Below are positions 63,902-64,000 of a stretch of 64,000 bases of DNA, piece by piece. Within the stretch, counting starts at the first letter, position 1. Each line of letters begins with the position of its first letter. A program made the translations under genes and the position numbers. The notes beneath the pieces were generated by a model. The model did no database searches. It saw only the letters and a list, made by a program, of their open reading frames with translations, and was not told the DNA's origin. The DNA comes from Clostridiales bacterium (GTDB lineage: Bacteria; Bacillota; Clostridia; Lachnospirales; Lachnospiraceae), in the NCBI GenBank assembly GCA_018372435.1, contig JAHAJA010000014.1:30467-94466 (forward strand), given 5' to 3'.

Positions 63902-64000
63902 TGATATGCTACCCCTATATAGGACAATGAAATATAACAGTCCTATATGGGGGTATTTCTATGTCTAGAAAAAGTAAAATAGATCCAGTAGAAAAGGTTA
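63902..64000 (+). mobile_element. Left end of an IS element (runs off the window)
   Basis: Starts at TGATATGCTACCCCTAT and continues past the window end. The leader is nearly identical to the remnant at 26121-26368. A 15-bp hairpin (63911-63925 with 63940-63954, one G-T pair) covers the GGGGG ribosome site of the transposase gene. Confidence 0.8.
63961..64000 (+). CDS. Start of IS helix-turn-helix (OrfA-like) transposase protein, partial
   Basis: Codes for MSRKSKIDPVEKV before the window ends, the same N-terminus as the remnant frame starting at 26309. IS3-type OrfA is the likely family; only 13 residues are visible. Confidence 0.7.
   Translation, partial: MSRKSKIDPVEKV

Overview
The window is low-GC Gram-positive DNA from a spore-forming, anaerobic, sugar-fermenting clostridium. 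The spore genes gpr and spoIIP, a BclB-like exosporium protein, an hrcA-grpE-dnaK-dnaJ heat-shock operon under CIRCE control, pyruvate:ferredoxin oxidoreductase and plant- or host-glycan genes point to Lachnospiraceae. The gene order and proteins resemble Lachnoclostridium (Clostridium) phytofermentans; that is recognition, not a database result.

Layout. 1-3 kb: a truncated PLP-dependent decarboxylase and a divergent MocR/GntR regulator. The space between them holds a 12-bp inverted repeat against the decarboxylase -35 box and, before the regulator, a tiny ORF followed at once by an intrinsic terminator. 3-4.4 kb: a MATE efflux pump. 4.8-32.7 kb: a long, mostly minus-strand housekeeping block: trhP-type U32 protein, trmR, a MltG-like protein without its catalytic domain, ylbF-type, RNase J, fur-type, DUF1292, ruvX, ireB, mtaB, thiI, cysteine desulfurase, rsmE, prmA, dnaJ, dnaK, grpE, hrcA, hemW, lepA, spoIIP and gpr. 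The divergent genes are an HPr-like protein without its active-site His, a small basic protein, and rpsT at the end. About 2 kb of accessory DNA (ABC-transporter remnant, beta-helix protein, IS remnant) lies between hrcA and hemW.

33-38.5 kb: a DUF421 membrane protein, then a collagen-like BclB-type protein with three SunS-like GT2-TPR glycosyltransferases, probably a spore-surface glycoprotein and its glycosylation genes. 38.5-48.6 kb: a beta-mannoside-type locus: solute-binding lipoprotein, two permeases, GH130 phosphorylase and a chemoreceptor in one direction, an AraC regulator divergent, and two closely related LacI regulators at the edges that share an operator-like motif. 48.9-54.9 kb: a VWA lipoprotein, a GH95 alpha-L-fucosidase-type enzyme, and an ECF sigma/anti-sigma pair.

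55-64 kb: a membrane protein that looks like a fusion of a four-helix protein with DUF2871, its TetR regulator with two matching operators, a small hydrophilic protein, pyruvate:ferredoxin oxidoreductase, an FGGY sugar kinase, a two-repeat hypothetical protein, and the left end of an IS element whose relative is the remnant near 26.2 kb.

Most interesting for follow-up: the MocR intergenic region with leader ORF and attenuator; the two IS left ends lying the same 19 nt from a terminator-arm sequence; the membrane fusion protein with an internal Shine-Dalgarno; the collagen/GT2 cluster; and the duplicated LacI circuit with a 50-bp antisense overlap between araC and lacI coding ends. No tRNA, rRNA, CRISPR array or riboswitch was recognised.
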